Below are positions 1-7,714 of a DNA stretch of 11,765 bases, piece by piece. The stretch is from Isotricha intestinalis (Eukaryota; Ciliophora; Litostomatea; Vestibuliferida; Isotrichidae). The notes beneath the pieces are model-generated. The model was not told the DNA's origin. It did not search any database and was given only the letters and a program-made list of their open reading frames with translations. Location of the stretch: assembly GCA_023807065.1 (NCBI GenBank), contig JAJJLU010004553.1, positions 1 to 11,765 of the forward strand, in the 5' to 3' direction. Each line of letters starts with the position of its first letter. Position 1 is the stretch's first letter. Position numbers and translations under genes: made by a program.

Positions 1-149
1 CCTAATATTCTTAATAAAAATTAATTTTAAATATTATCAAAATTAATTTATTTAACTTTACTATAAGATAATAAAAGAGAACTTTTATCATCAAGAATTT
101 CACAATTATCAAGTTTCCAAAATGAAAGACATGCATCACCAAAAACATT
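1..149. repeat. Left arm of a long-range inverted repeat
   Basis: This segment is the reverse complement of 11521-11670. Aligned by eye, the arms differ by three substitutions (positions 78, 80 and 101 here) and one single-base indel beside the third. The arm covers the last 33 codons of the RibD-like gene and the 47 bases after its stop. The match starts at the first base of the window, so the repeat may extend further left. It ends sharply between 149 and 150, inside the gene. Confidence 0.95.
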
Positions 150-758
150 TTTACTTCCACTTTGAGAAATAATAGGGGCTTTAATTAAAAATATTTTAGA
201 AACTAAATTTTCTTTAAAGAAAGGTTGATTAGTAGTTGGTCCTCCTTCTAATAAAAGTTTATCAATTCCAAATAAACTTTTTAATTTTTTTAAAGCAATT
301 TTTAAATCAATATTATTTTTTCCTGCAAAAATATAAGAAACTCCAATACTTTGTAAATAAGCAAGATAATCATCTTTTACTTCATCTTCAGCTAAAATTG
401 TAATTATTTGACTTTCTTGAGTTCTACCATAATCTTTCCAATAACAAAAGAAACCTTCTTTCCATTTACATTTACCTTGTTTATCAATTACAATACTGTA
501 ATAACCATTTTTTTTTTCCGCTACAAAATCTTTTTTTTCTATTTTAGAATCTTTAAATTTTGATAAATCAATTGGTTCATTAAAATCAGATTCGAAAGTT
601 GCTCTTCCACTTAATATACTTTTACAATTAAAAGAGTATTCTTTTTGAAAGTATATTTTACCACATTGTTCTCCTTCTGCAGTATCTAACCATTCACCTG
701 TTGCTTTTCCATCCATTGATTCTAACATAAAACAATATACTTCTGGTAATTCTGACAT
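48..758 (-). CDS. RibD C-terminal / dihydrofolate-reductase-like domain protein
   Basis: The 236-residue protein has the fold signature of the RibD_C (pyrimidine reductase / bifunctional deaminase-reductase C-terminal) family. These are NAD(P)H-dependent reductases with a dihydrofolate-reductase-like fold. Visible marks are the N-terminal SMDGKATG (14-21, family usual S-x-DGK), GRATFESDF (51-59), a strand plus AGKN (143-148), and the hallmark LLLEGGPTTNQPFF (168-181) followed by a predicted strand IFLIKAP (189-195). There is no N-terminal deaminase domain (no HAE or PCxxC zinc motif), so it is a stand-alone reductase domain of ordinary length. Whether it acts in riboflavin synthesis or on another substrate cannot be told. 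It has no targeting peptide and is probably cytosolic. The start lies in an A-rich context after a stop-rich leader and places SMDGK at the usual depth. Stand-alone members are common in bacteria, so lateral acquisition is plausible. A broken partial copy lies at 11521-11623. Confidence 0.85.
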   Translation of the reverse strand: MSELPEVYCFMLESMDGKATGEWLDTAEGEQCGKIYFQKEYSFNCKSILSGRATFESDFNEPIDLSKFKDSKIEKKDFVAEKKNGYYSIVIDKQGKCKWKEGFFCYWKDYGRTQESQIITILAEDEVKDDYLAYLQSIGVSYIFAGKNNIDLKIALKKLKSLFGIDKLLLEGGPTTNQPFFKENLVSKIFLIKAPIISQSGSKNVFGDACLSFWKLDNCEILDDKSSLLLSYSKVK

Positions 759-1057
759 TTTTGATTTTTATGTTTTTTAATTTTTTGTAGTTTTTGGATA
801 TTTTTTTATATTTTTTACTAATATATTATAAATTATTTTATAAAAATTAATTTAAAATATTATTATTATCATTTCATAATATTTTTAATTTATTTATGTA
901 ATTAAATAATTTAAATACTTTTTTCTCAAATAAAAATTGAATTAATAAATTAATATTAACAATAATAAAAAAAAAATTTTTTTTTTATTATTTTATTAAA
1001 ATGAAATGAATCATTAAAACACTTTAAATATCTAAAATTAATTAATAATAAGTAGAA
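759..1057. other. Gene-free leader of the RibD-like gene
   Basis: This stretch of almost pure A/T lies upstream of the RibD-like gene and downstream of the broken gene at 1058-1570. It must hold the promoter of the former, but I recognise no conserved element. All frames are densely stopped. The one notable structure is the perfect palindrome at 961-992. Confidence 0.6.
961..992. repeat. Perfect 32-bp A/T palindrome
   Basis: The sequence reads aataat, ten A, ten T, attatt, which is exactly self-complementary with no loop. It lies between the broken gene at 1058-1570 and the RibD-like gene, both minus strand. Long A/T runs are expected in this composition, but the matched aataat/attatt ends extend the symmetry beyond the homopolymers. 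It could form a cruciform, act as a bidirectional terminator, or be neutral. Confidence 0.9.
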
Positions 1058-1570
1058 CTAAATTATTTTTTTTAAAATACTCTCCAATATTTCAATATAT
1101 TCAGTATTTCTCCAAATGATAATATTTTCCTTCTTCATAATCTTTCCTAATATTAGAAGGATTTTTTTTACTATAAAAAGTATGAGTATATGTACTTTGC
1201 ATAAGAAAACTTTCTTCAGCTTCTTCATTAAATTTAATAGGATGAAAAGTTTCATTAATTTTATTTTCGAAAAATATATTTTTATATTTTTATAAAAGAA
1301 AGCAACTGAATAATATAGATTCTCTTTAAAAAAATCTGCAATTTCTTTTGTTGGTTTTAAAAAAGCAAATAATAATGGTCTTCAATATTCCAAGTGAACT
1401 TTTTTAATTACTTTATAATTTGATAATGTTCCTATTGTTAATAATATTTGTTTTTCATTATCTTCAAATGGATTTTTGAAATTATGATTTTTTGAATATT
1501 TGTTGAAATCAAATTTCTGATATGTTATTTGGAAATAGAATCTTGTTATTAAAATAAATAATTTCTTCAT
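1058..1570 (-). pseudogene. Broken gene of about 170 codons, product unknown
   Basis: An ATG at 1570 opens a frame (MKKLFILITRFYFQITYQ start, hydrophobic) that meets TGA at 1382-1384. The same frame then continues with convincing protein sequence (RPLLFAFLKPTKEIADFF). Near 1288 the protein-like reading moves to another frame, containing INETFHPIKFNEEAEESF and TYTHTFYSKKNPSNIRKDYE, which stops at TGA 1101-1103. Reading returns to the first frame for NTEYIEILESILKK and ends at TAA. One nonsense codon and two compensating frameshifts therefore break what looks like a single protein. I do not recognise the family. The N-terminus could be a signal peptide, but no charged/hydrophobic/cleavage pattern is clear. 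Assembly indels could explain the frameshifts, and the TGA would need a separate explanation. The two pieces that are open on their own (1382-1570 and 1058-1255) should not be taken as separate genes. Confidence 0.65.
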
Positions 1571-1976
1571 TTTTTATTTAGTTTTTATAATATTATTATA
1601 ATGTTTTTTTTATTAAATTATTTATTTATAATATTTAAAATTATTTTTATGATATATTATTCAATAATATATCTTTATTTTTTAATATTATTAATATAAT
1701 AGCTTTAATTAATTGAATATTTTATAATAATATCACTCAAAAAAAGTTATTATTTGCAATCAATAATAATAAATTTATGATTAAGCAAGAAGACAATTAA
1801 TATATTGTTATAACATAATACTTCAATATATAACAAGGAAAAATGTAAATATATGGATTAACTAAAATATTAGAATAAAAAGGAAAAATATATATTTTTA
1901 TATTTGAAATAGATTTTCATATAATTCTAACCTTGATTATGCATAAGGAAATCTAATTATTAAAGTATTTATTAAC
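1571..1976. other. Gene-free A/T-rich stretch
   Basis: Between the broken gene and the downstream extension of the large secreted-protein gene I see no standard-code reading frame of useful length. It contains the small hairpin at 1651-1673. On the plus strand, a frame from 1717 rightward avoids TGA but is full of TAA/TAG, and I do not accept it as coding. The promoter of the ancestral gene at 1058-1570 would have lain at the left end. Confidence 0.5.
1651..1673. repeat. Small hairpin, 10-bp stem and 3-base loop
   Basis: The arm gatatattat (1651-1660) pairs perfectly with ataatatatc (1664-1673) across the loop tca. It has a G-C closing pair at the base, unusual here, and lies about 80 bases upstream of the ATG of the broken gene. 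No function can be assigned. Confidence 0.75.
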
Positions 1977-2162
1977 TCAAATAAATTTATAAGAAATAAA
2001 TATAGAAATAAAAAATTTATAGTTAAAAAAATTAAAAGATGAAAGATAATAATATTTTACCATTTTAAAAATATCTAAAGCAATATTTAAATATTCATTT
2101 AAAATATCATTTTCTTCCTTTGAATTAGAATTTTTAATTATATTAATAATTTTATTTCCTTT
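1977..2162 (-). other. In-frame open extension beyond the stop of the large gene
   Basis: After the TAA at 2163-2165 the same minus-strand frame runs for 61 sense codons to a TGA at 1977-1979. The first 40 or so read like protein (NSKEENDILNEYLNIALDIF), with G concentrated in first codon positions as in the gene itself. No GT dinucleotide occurs on the minus strand between about 2277 and the stop, so a GT-AG intron cannot remove it locally. Readings are a recent nonsense mutation shortening the protein, programmed readthrough, an assembly error, or chance. Chance is unlikely where roughly one codon in ten is a stop. Confidence 0.5.
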
Positions 2163-5100
2163 TTATTTATTTATATCCATTTTTCCTTCTAATAAGAATG
2201 AAAAGATTTTAATTAAATATTCTTGAGTCATATCTAATAAATTGATTAATAAATAATCTTTGTTTAATTGGTGTTTACTTGTTAAATCATAATTATTTTC
2301 ACTTGGTAATTGTTTTTCATCTAAGGTTTGAGAATAAGATAAATTTTTAGCAAAAATTTGAAGAGATGATACTTTATCTTGTAATACGTGAATATAAACA
2401 TCTTTTAATCTATCTACTGAACGATAAAAAACTGAAAAATAACAATATTTTTTATTTGTTTCAAATTTACATAAAGTATTTTGATCTGAATTAACTGGTA
2501 TTAAATCTATTTTATTTTCAGGAATTACTCTTATTCTAAGGGAATATATATGTTCACTTATAGATTGATATTTCCTAATAACACCAATAGAAATAGTAAA
2601 TTTATCTCCTTTTTTTAAAGGACTTTTACTATATTCAAAAACAGAATTAGGATCTTTTGGATTATAATCAAAATCATTATCTTTATATTTAGGAAGTTTA
2701 GTTCCTTTATAACCATAAATCACAGTCATATCACTTTGTAATTCAAATAATATTTTACTAGCATCACTAGTTAAAGTAAATGAATAATAATGATAATAAT
2801 TATTTAAATCTTCTTCTTTTGAAGGTATTAAATTAATAATAAATCTATCGAAAGGAACTTCAATAACTTGTGGATTCTTTCCATTAGTAACTTTAACCAT
2901 AATAGAAATATCATATAAATAATTTGCACTTTCAATAATTCTAGAAACAGTATTTTCAACTGTAATTAATAAGAAACAACCTTTTACACAAATTTTACTA
3001 TCAGATTTAAAATAATAAATTTTATGAGAATAATCATTAACAATTAATAAATTATCATCTCCTTTTTTAGGTAAATGAAACCTTCCCATCCAATTTGCAT
3101 TTTCTTCTATAATATCTTTTTTAACTAATCTTGCATAAACATCTCCAGTTCCTCTTTCAAAGTTAACATTAATTTCTCCTTCTTCATTTAGAACAACATC
3201 AGTATAATAATATACAAAACTTTTACCTGAAATAACATCAGTTTTCATTAATCCTTTTTTAATATATGACGGAAATTCTTCTTCTGATTTTATAGTAAAA
3301 GTAAATTTAATTTCTTTAGATAAATCTTCTTCTTTTTCAGCAGTTATATCTACTAAAACATTACATATTTTTCCTGTTTCTGAACATGGATTATCTTCCT
3401 TTGTTAAAACATAAGTTTTTGAAGTTGATACAATAAAATTTGTTTTATTATTTTCAATTGTAATTTGAACAGTTAATGAAGGTTGATTAATTGATTCAAA
3501 AGTAAAAAGAAGATTTCCTTTTTCAGTAACAGTATAAGGATATATATATTTTATTCCTTTTGTTTTTTCAGTTAAAACTACTCTTTGTAATACATTTTCA
3601 CCTATTAATATTGAACCTTCTATATCTGTACTTCCCTTAATATAATTATTTTCTACTGAAGCAATATATAACATACAAGGTTCTTGGTTTTTTTCTAATG
3701 TTGAATCCATTTCATTTACTACAACTGAATATTTAATATAATCTTCATTATATTCTTTATCTGTTGTTAATATTTCATCTATTGTAAAAAAATCTTTATT
3801 TAATATTATTTGACTTGAATATAATTTTGTTATTGTTACTTTACAATTTAATGCAAAGAAAGATGCATAATAATTTGATTTTAATGATTTTTTTCTTAGT
3901 AAATTAACATATAAATCCATTTTTTCATTTATATCTAATATTTCTACATAAGTCATTCCTGCATTTACTATAGTTTTATTTTCAGTAGCTGAAAATGTTT
4001 CATATTCAATTGAATAGAAAGAATTGCTTTTTGATTCAACTGAAAAATAATATCTTCCTAATAAATCCTCTTTTGTAATATCACTTATGGTATAAACAAA
4101 TTCTTGTTTATTTACGTAAAAATATGTATTTAAATAATTTTCTTTAGATGACATACTTTGAACTTTGTTATCTCCAGTGAAAGTGTATACAGAGAAAGTT
4201 ACATTATTTACATTTTTATCAGTAATATTAAAAATATAATTATTTTTCATTCCATTTGGAACAACATAAGCAATTCTTTGATTACTTTTTAAATAAATAT
4301 TATCTTCTTTTCCAAAAATTAAAGTTTCAAATTCACAATCTTCGTTTTCATCACAGGAGACAAATAATAAATCTTGATTTGGATTAATAATTTCTATTCC
4401 AACACTTAATTTGAAAGAATAAGTATATATATTATTCATATTTTTTCCATTTATTAATGAGCCTTCAGAAATATATTCTTGTATTTTATCATATGAAAAA
4501 ATACATTTTGGAAAAGTTTTACATGTTCCTTTATACATATTAGGTTTTCCTTTTTGGAATCTTAAATAAAATGTTATATAATCATTTTTATCACCACTTC
4601 TTTTAGCAAAATTATAATATATTAAAGATTTTTTAGGGATTATTCTTTTATATGTATATCCATTAATTTGAGGAGTGAAAAAATCAGTTTTTTTACTTTC
4701 TTCATTTAAATTTACTATTTCAATATAATAAGCTGATTGAATATCTTTACTTTTAAAACATATTTTATTATTTGTTAAATCATTTATTGATTTTACAAAA
4801 GCATCATCATAAATTACTGTAGTTTCTTTTTGATCTTTTGAAAAATAATATATTATATTTCCCTTTAAAGACATTATATGAAAATGTAAAGTTAAATCTG
4901 AATTATAATTTGATTTAGTGTTAATTTCAAAACATTGATTTTTTAAATTATCATTTATAATACCTTGATAAGGCAAAGTATTTGCAGTTAATTTACTATT
5001 TTGATTATTGAAAGATTTAGAATTTAAAATAATATAAGAGTTTTTTGTTGAAGTAATTGAAATTAAAAAATATGAATTATCTACATATTGATATTTACTT

Positions 5101-5705
5101 TGGTCAATTGTAATTGCATTTCCATAATCAAAAGAGAAAGAATCTTTTAATTCATCTTTTTTAGTTCCATCATAATAATAAAATTTAACTGAATTCTTTT
5201 CTATATTAGGAATAAATACTGAAAGAGTCATAATTGATTTATCATCTTTTTCTATATTTAATTTAATTAAATTTTCATTATTATCATTTGGATTATAAAA
5301 ACTAAAAGAAGAATCTTTTTTTAATATCATCATATCTGAATCTTTAAAAATAACTTTTCCTGTTATTGAATCTTCATATGAAAAAATATGAATATAACCA
5401 ACATTGTTTAATAAATAATTTTTTTTAATAAATAAACTGTGTTCTAATTCTCTCATATTTGAAATTAAATATGCATTTTCAAAATTACATTCTTTTTTTT
5501 GACAAAAAATAATGTATGGATTATTTTTTGTAGAAATTACATTAACTTCTATATATTGTTTATTTCCTGAATATTTGATTTCATAAATTTGAGGAGATGT
5601 TAATTCTAAATCCTTTTCTATTGATTGTCCTTCTGATAAATCTATTACTGTTTCTTCATTTAATATTGGAACAAATATTAAGGTTATTAGGATGAGTCTT
5701 AACAT
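2163..5705 (-). CDS. Large secreted or surface protein with repeated cysteine-pair modules
   Basis: The 1180-residue protein starts with a clear signal peptide (MLRLILITLIFVPILN, 1-16) and shows no later membrane span, so it should be secreted or attached by other means. The rest is a succession of beta-rich segments. Six close cysteine pairs recur: C68/C73, C395/C401, C451/C457, C774/C781, C906/C910 and C1079/C1088. Most are followed within a few residues by F or a hydrophobic strand, as in disulphide-closed hairpins. Blocks such as YYYTDVVLNEEGEI (832-845), GTGDVYARLVKKD (852-864), WMGRFHLPKKGDDNLL (872-887) and CVKGCFLLITV (906-916) resemble, from memory, very large ciliate surface proteins of unknown function. 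HYYSFTLTSDASKILFEL (972-989) recalls a PPC-type beta-sandwich. No catalytic motif is visible. The gene is intronless, the ATG is the first in frame, and the leader contains a CGGGG island. The C-terminus may be truncated, as the frame stays open after the stop. Confidence 0.85.
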   Translation of the reverse strand: MLRLILITLIFVPILNEETVIDLSEGQSIEKDLELTSPQIYEIKYSGNKQYIEVNVISTKNNPYIIFCQKKECNFENAYLISNMRELEHSLFIKKNYLLNNVGYIHIFSYEDSITGKVIFKDSDMMILKKDSSFSFYNPNDNNENLIKLNIEKDDKSIMTLSVFIPNIEKNSVKFYYYDGTKKDELKDSFSFDYGNAITIDQSKYQYVDNSYFLISITSTKNSYIILNSKSFNNQNSKLTANTLPYQGIINDNLKNQCFEINTKSNYNSDLTLHFHIMSLKGNIIYYFSKDQKETTVIYDDAFVKSINDLTNNKICFKSKDIQSAYYIEIVNLNEESKKTDFFTPQINGYTYKRIIPKKSLIYYNFAKRSGDKNDYITFYLRFQKGKPNMYKGTCKTFPKCIFSYDKIQEYISEGSLINGKNMNNIYTYSFKLSVGIEIINPNQDLLFVSCDENEDCEFETLIFGKEDNIYLKSNQRIAYVVPNGMKNNYIFNITDKNVNNVTFSVYTFTGDNKVQSMSSKENYLNTYFYVNKQEFVYTISDITKEDLLGRYYFSVESKSNSFYSIEYETFSATENKTIVNAGMTYVEILDINEKMDLYVNLLRKKSLKSNYYASFFALNCKVTITKLYSSQIILNKDFFTIDEILTTDKEYNEDYIKYSVVVNEMDSTLEKNQEPCMLYIASVENNYIKGSTDIEGSILIGENVLQRVVLTEKTKGIKYIYPYTVTEKGNLLFTFESINQPSLTVQITIENNKTNFIVSTSKTYVLTKEDNPCSETGKICNVLVDITAEKEEDLSKEIKFTFTIKSEEEFPSYIKKGLMKTDVISGKSFVYYYTDVVLNEEGEINVNFERGTGDVYARLVKKDIIEENANWMGRFHLPKKGDDNLLIVNDYSHKIYYFKSDSKICVKGCFLLITVENTVSRIIESANYLYDISIMVKVTNGKNPQVIEVPFDRFIINLIPSKEEDLNNYYHYYSFTLTSDASKILFELQSDMTVIYGYKGTKLPKYKDNDFDYNPKDPNSVFEYSKSPLKKGDKFTISIGVIRKYQSISEHIYSLRIRVIPENKIDLIPVNSDQNTLCKFETNKKYCYFSVFYRSVDRLKDVYIHVLQDKVSSLQIFAKNLSYSQTLDEKQLPSENNYDLTSKHQLNKDYLLINLLDMTQEYLIKIFSFLLEGKMDINK

Positions 5706-5902
5706 TTTAAATATTTTTTTATTCTTTTATTTTTATTTTAGATATCGGGGAAATTTATAAATTTTTTTATTATTAATTTTTTTAATAATTTAATTATTAT
5801 ATTAAGATGTCCATATTATGAATTTTAAATAAATTTTTTTTAAAGTATAAGCCTTTATATATATTCTTTTATTTTTTCAAAAGTTTTTTCACTTTTAAAA
5901 AC
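5706..5902. other. Gap between tandem minus-strand genes
   Basis: These 197 bases hold the promoter/leader of the large secreted-protein gene and the 3' end of the Asn-rich gene. The sequence is nearly pure A/T except CGGGG at 5746-5750 (CCCCG on the coding strand), about 40 bases before the ATG. No terminator or other element is recognisable. Confidence 0.5.
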
Positions 5903-7597
5903 TTAAAAATTTTGATTTAAATAGCTTCCTTTTCTTGGAGGATTTTTCCCTAAAAATTTATTTGTATTTATTTTATGAATATTAGAAGTATTCTTTGGAA
6001 TACATTTATATTTTATATTAGTTTTTTTTTGCATATTTAAATATTGTTCAGTTAAAGTGAAAGAATTTTTTAATTTTTTTTCACTTCTCATATTTCTAGA
6101 TAATTTATTAACAGGAGTTCTATTTTTTTTTCTTTTAAAAGAACTAGTATTTTTCATTTTATCTTTATAATTTGAATAAGAGCTTTTTTTATTTGAATTA
6201 TAATTACTATTACTTGTTTTATATATGTCAGTTAATAAACCTTTTTTTAGTAAAGTTCCTAAATTTATTCCTTCTCCTAAATGTTTATTTCTTGATTTAT
6301 TAATAAGAGGTGTTGTTATTGTTTTTATATTATTCACGAAAGAAATATTTATTTTTGGTTTTAATATAATATTATTATTTGTTGTTAGATTATTTTGATT
6401 TAAATTATTATTTGAAAGATTATGTATATAATCATTATTTAAATTTGAGAAATTATTATTTGAATTTTTTTTCTTTGAATGAGGTGTATTTAAATCTGAT
6501 AAAAGGGAAATTTCAACATAATTATTATTAGGATTTATATTATTATTTATTATATCAATGTTACTTTTTGATTTATTATCATTTTTGTGAATATTTAATT
6601 GTTTATATGATAAATTTTTTTTCTTCAACATATTCATTAATAATTGTCTTTTTTTAGGAATAATTTTTTGATTCATAATCAAACGATTTTTCTGGTTAAT
6701 TATTTTCTTTTGGATTGATATTTTTGATTTATTTGTAGAAAAAGAATTTCTATTATTAATATTATTATTATTATTTAAAATACTTGAATTAGTAAAATTA
6801 AAACTGCTTTTTTGTTTTTCTAATTTATTTTTATTATTACTTAAATTACTACTATGATTTTTATAATTATTAACTGGATTCATTGGAATATAATTTTGAA
6901 TATTTGTTGTTTTATTCATTATTTCTTTAGTAATATTTCCTGTTTTCATTAAATCAAAAGTATTATTATTAAAATGATTCCTTGAATTATTATTTTTTCC
7001 TTGACTTCTATTTAATATTTTTTTTCCTTTTATTTTTATATTATTATTCCTAATTTTTTTAAAAATATTATTCCCAAAATCAAAGTTATTTTTAATAATT
7101 AAATCTTCTTTGATTGTATTTCCATTTATTTTTTTATTTGAATTAATTTTATTATAAGTTATATAAGTATTATTTTTTTTTTTAATATGAGCTTTTGAAT
7201 CATTAGGAACATATTGTTTAAAATTCCTAGATTGTTTATTAATAAAATTATTATTATTTTTATCAAGAAAAGAATAAGGTTTTTCAATATAATATTTCCT
7301 ATTAGATTTATTTTTAGTAATTTCAGATAATTTTTGAGTTAAACTATCAATTAATGGTTTTATATTTTTTATATTTCTACTCATATTTTCATTTAAATTA
7401 TTATCAAAATATTTAAATTTTGACTTTTTTTTAGGCTCCTCAGATGTTCCTTTTCTTTCCTTTGACTTATTTAAAGCAATATTTTCCAAAACTTTATATA
7501 ACTCTTTGTATTTGAAATGTGCTCCGCCTTCATAAAATTTTTGTTCTTTTGAATCGTTTCCAAAATAAACTCCTTTATAATTATTCACATCAAACAT
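5903..7597 (-). CDS. Asn/Lys-rich protein with conserved N-terminal GAHFKY-type block
   Basis: The 564-residue protein has two parts. Residues 8-45 form a compact, ordered-looking block, YKGVYFGNDSKEQKFYEGG followed by AHFKYKELYKVLENI. A block of this kind opens many uncharacterised ciliate proteins as I remember them, and its function is not known to me. The rest is low complexity, dominated by Asn, Lys, Ser and Ile, with homopolymeric Asn runs from AAT repeats. Short islands look more constrained, such as GEGINLGTLLKKGLLTDIYK (about 440-460) and a strongly basic C-terminal region (RKKNRTPVNKLSRNMRSEKK). There is no signal peptide, membrane span or coiled coil. A basic, disordered, microtubule- or nucleic-acid-associated scaffold would fit, but that is inference. 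The gene is intronless and ends in TAA. Its start is 117 bases from that of the divergent coiled-coil gene, suggesting co-expression. Confidence 0.8.
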   Translation of the reverse strand: MFDVNNYKGVYFGNDSKEQKFYEGGAHFKYKELYKVLENIALNKSKERKGTSEEPKKKSKFKYFDNNLNENMSRNIKNIKPLIDSLTQKLSEITKNKSNRKYYIEKPYSFLDKNNNNFINKQSRNFKQYVPNDSKAHIKKKNNTYITYNKINSNKKINGNTIKEDLIIKNNFDFGNNIFKKIRNNNIKIKGKKILNRSQGKNNNSRNHFNNNTFDLMKTGNITKEIMNKTTNIQNYIPMNPVNNYKNHSSNLSNNKNKLEKQKSSFNFTNSSILNNNNNINNRNSFSTNKSKISIQKKIINQKNRLIMNQKIIPKKRQLLMNMLKKKNLSYKQLNIHKNDNKSKSNIDIINNNINPNNNYVEISLLSDLNTPHSKKKNSNNNFSNLNNDYIHNLSNNNLNQNNLTTNNNIILKPKINISFVNNIKTITTPLINKSRNKHLGEGINLGTLLKKGLLTDIYKTSNSNYNSNKKSSYSNYKDKMKNTSSFKRKKNRTPVNKLSRNMRSEKKLKNSFTLTEQYLNMQKKTNIKYKCIPKNTSNIHKINTNKFLGKNPPRKGSYLNQNF

Positions 7598-7714
7598 TTT
7601 AAATAATTTAAAAAAAAAATTAAAAAAATTTAAAAATAATAATTAAAATTTAAATCTTTTGCAGGAAAATCATAAGAAATATAATAATATTTCAAGATAA
7701 TCAGAAATAAAAAA
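7598..7714. promoter_or_regulatory. Shared divergent promoter gap
   Basis: Only 117 bases separate the ATG of the minus-strand Asn-rich gene from the ATG of the plus-strand coiled-coil gene, so any promoter elements must be shared or overlapping. The left half is A/T homopolymer. The right half holds the only G/C-containing stretch (tttgcaggaaaatc, around 7659). Promoter status follows from gene orientation, not from a recognised motif. Confidence 0.55.

Noticed and set aside
1058..1255. Minus-strand 65-codon frame as a separate gene
   Set aside because: Most of it is a Leu/Ile/Lys-rich shadow of the better frame containing NEEAEESF and FYSKKNPSNIRKDYE. Only its last 15 or so codons look genuine, as the end of the broken gene.
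1717..2162. Plus-strand frame that is open if TAA and TAG mean glutamine, giving a plausible-looking protein
   Set aside because: Every intact gene here uses CAA/CAG for glutamine and TAA as stop, so the organism uses the standard code. TGA alone is rare in A/T-rich DNA, so such frames are expected by chance. G shows only a mild first-position bias, and part of the frame is antisense to the extension at 1977-2162.
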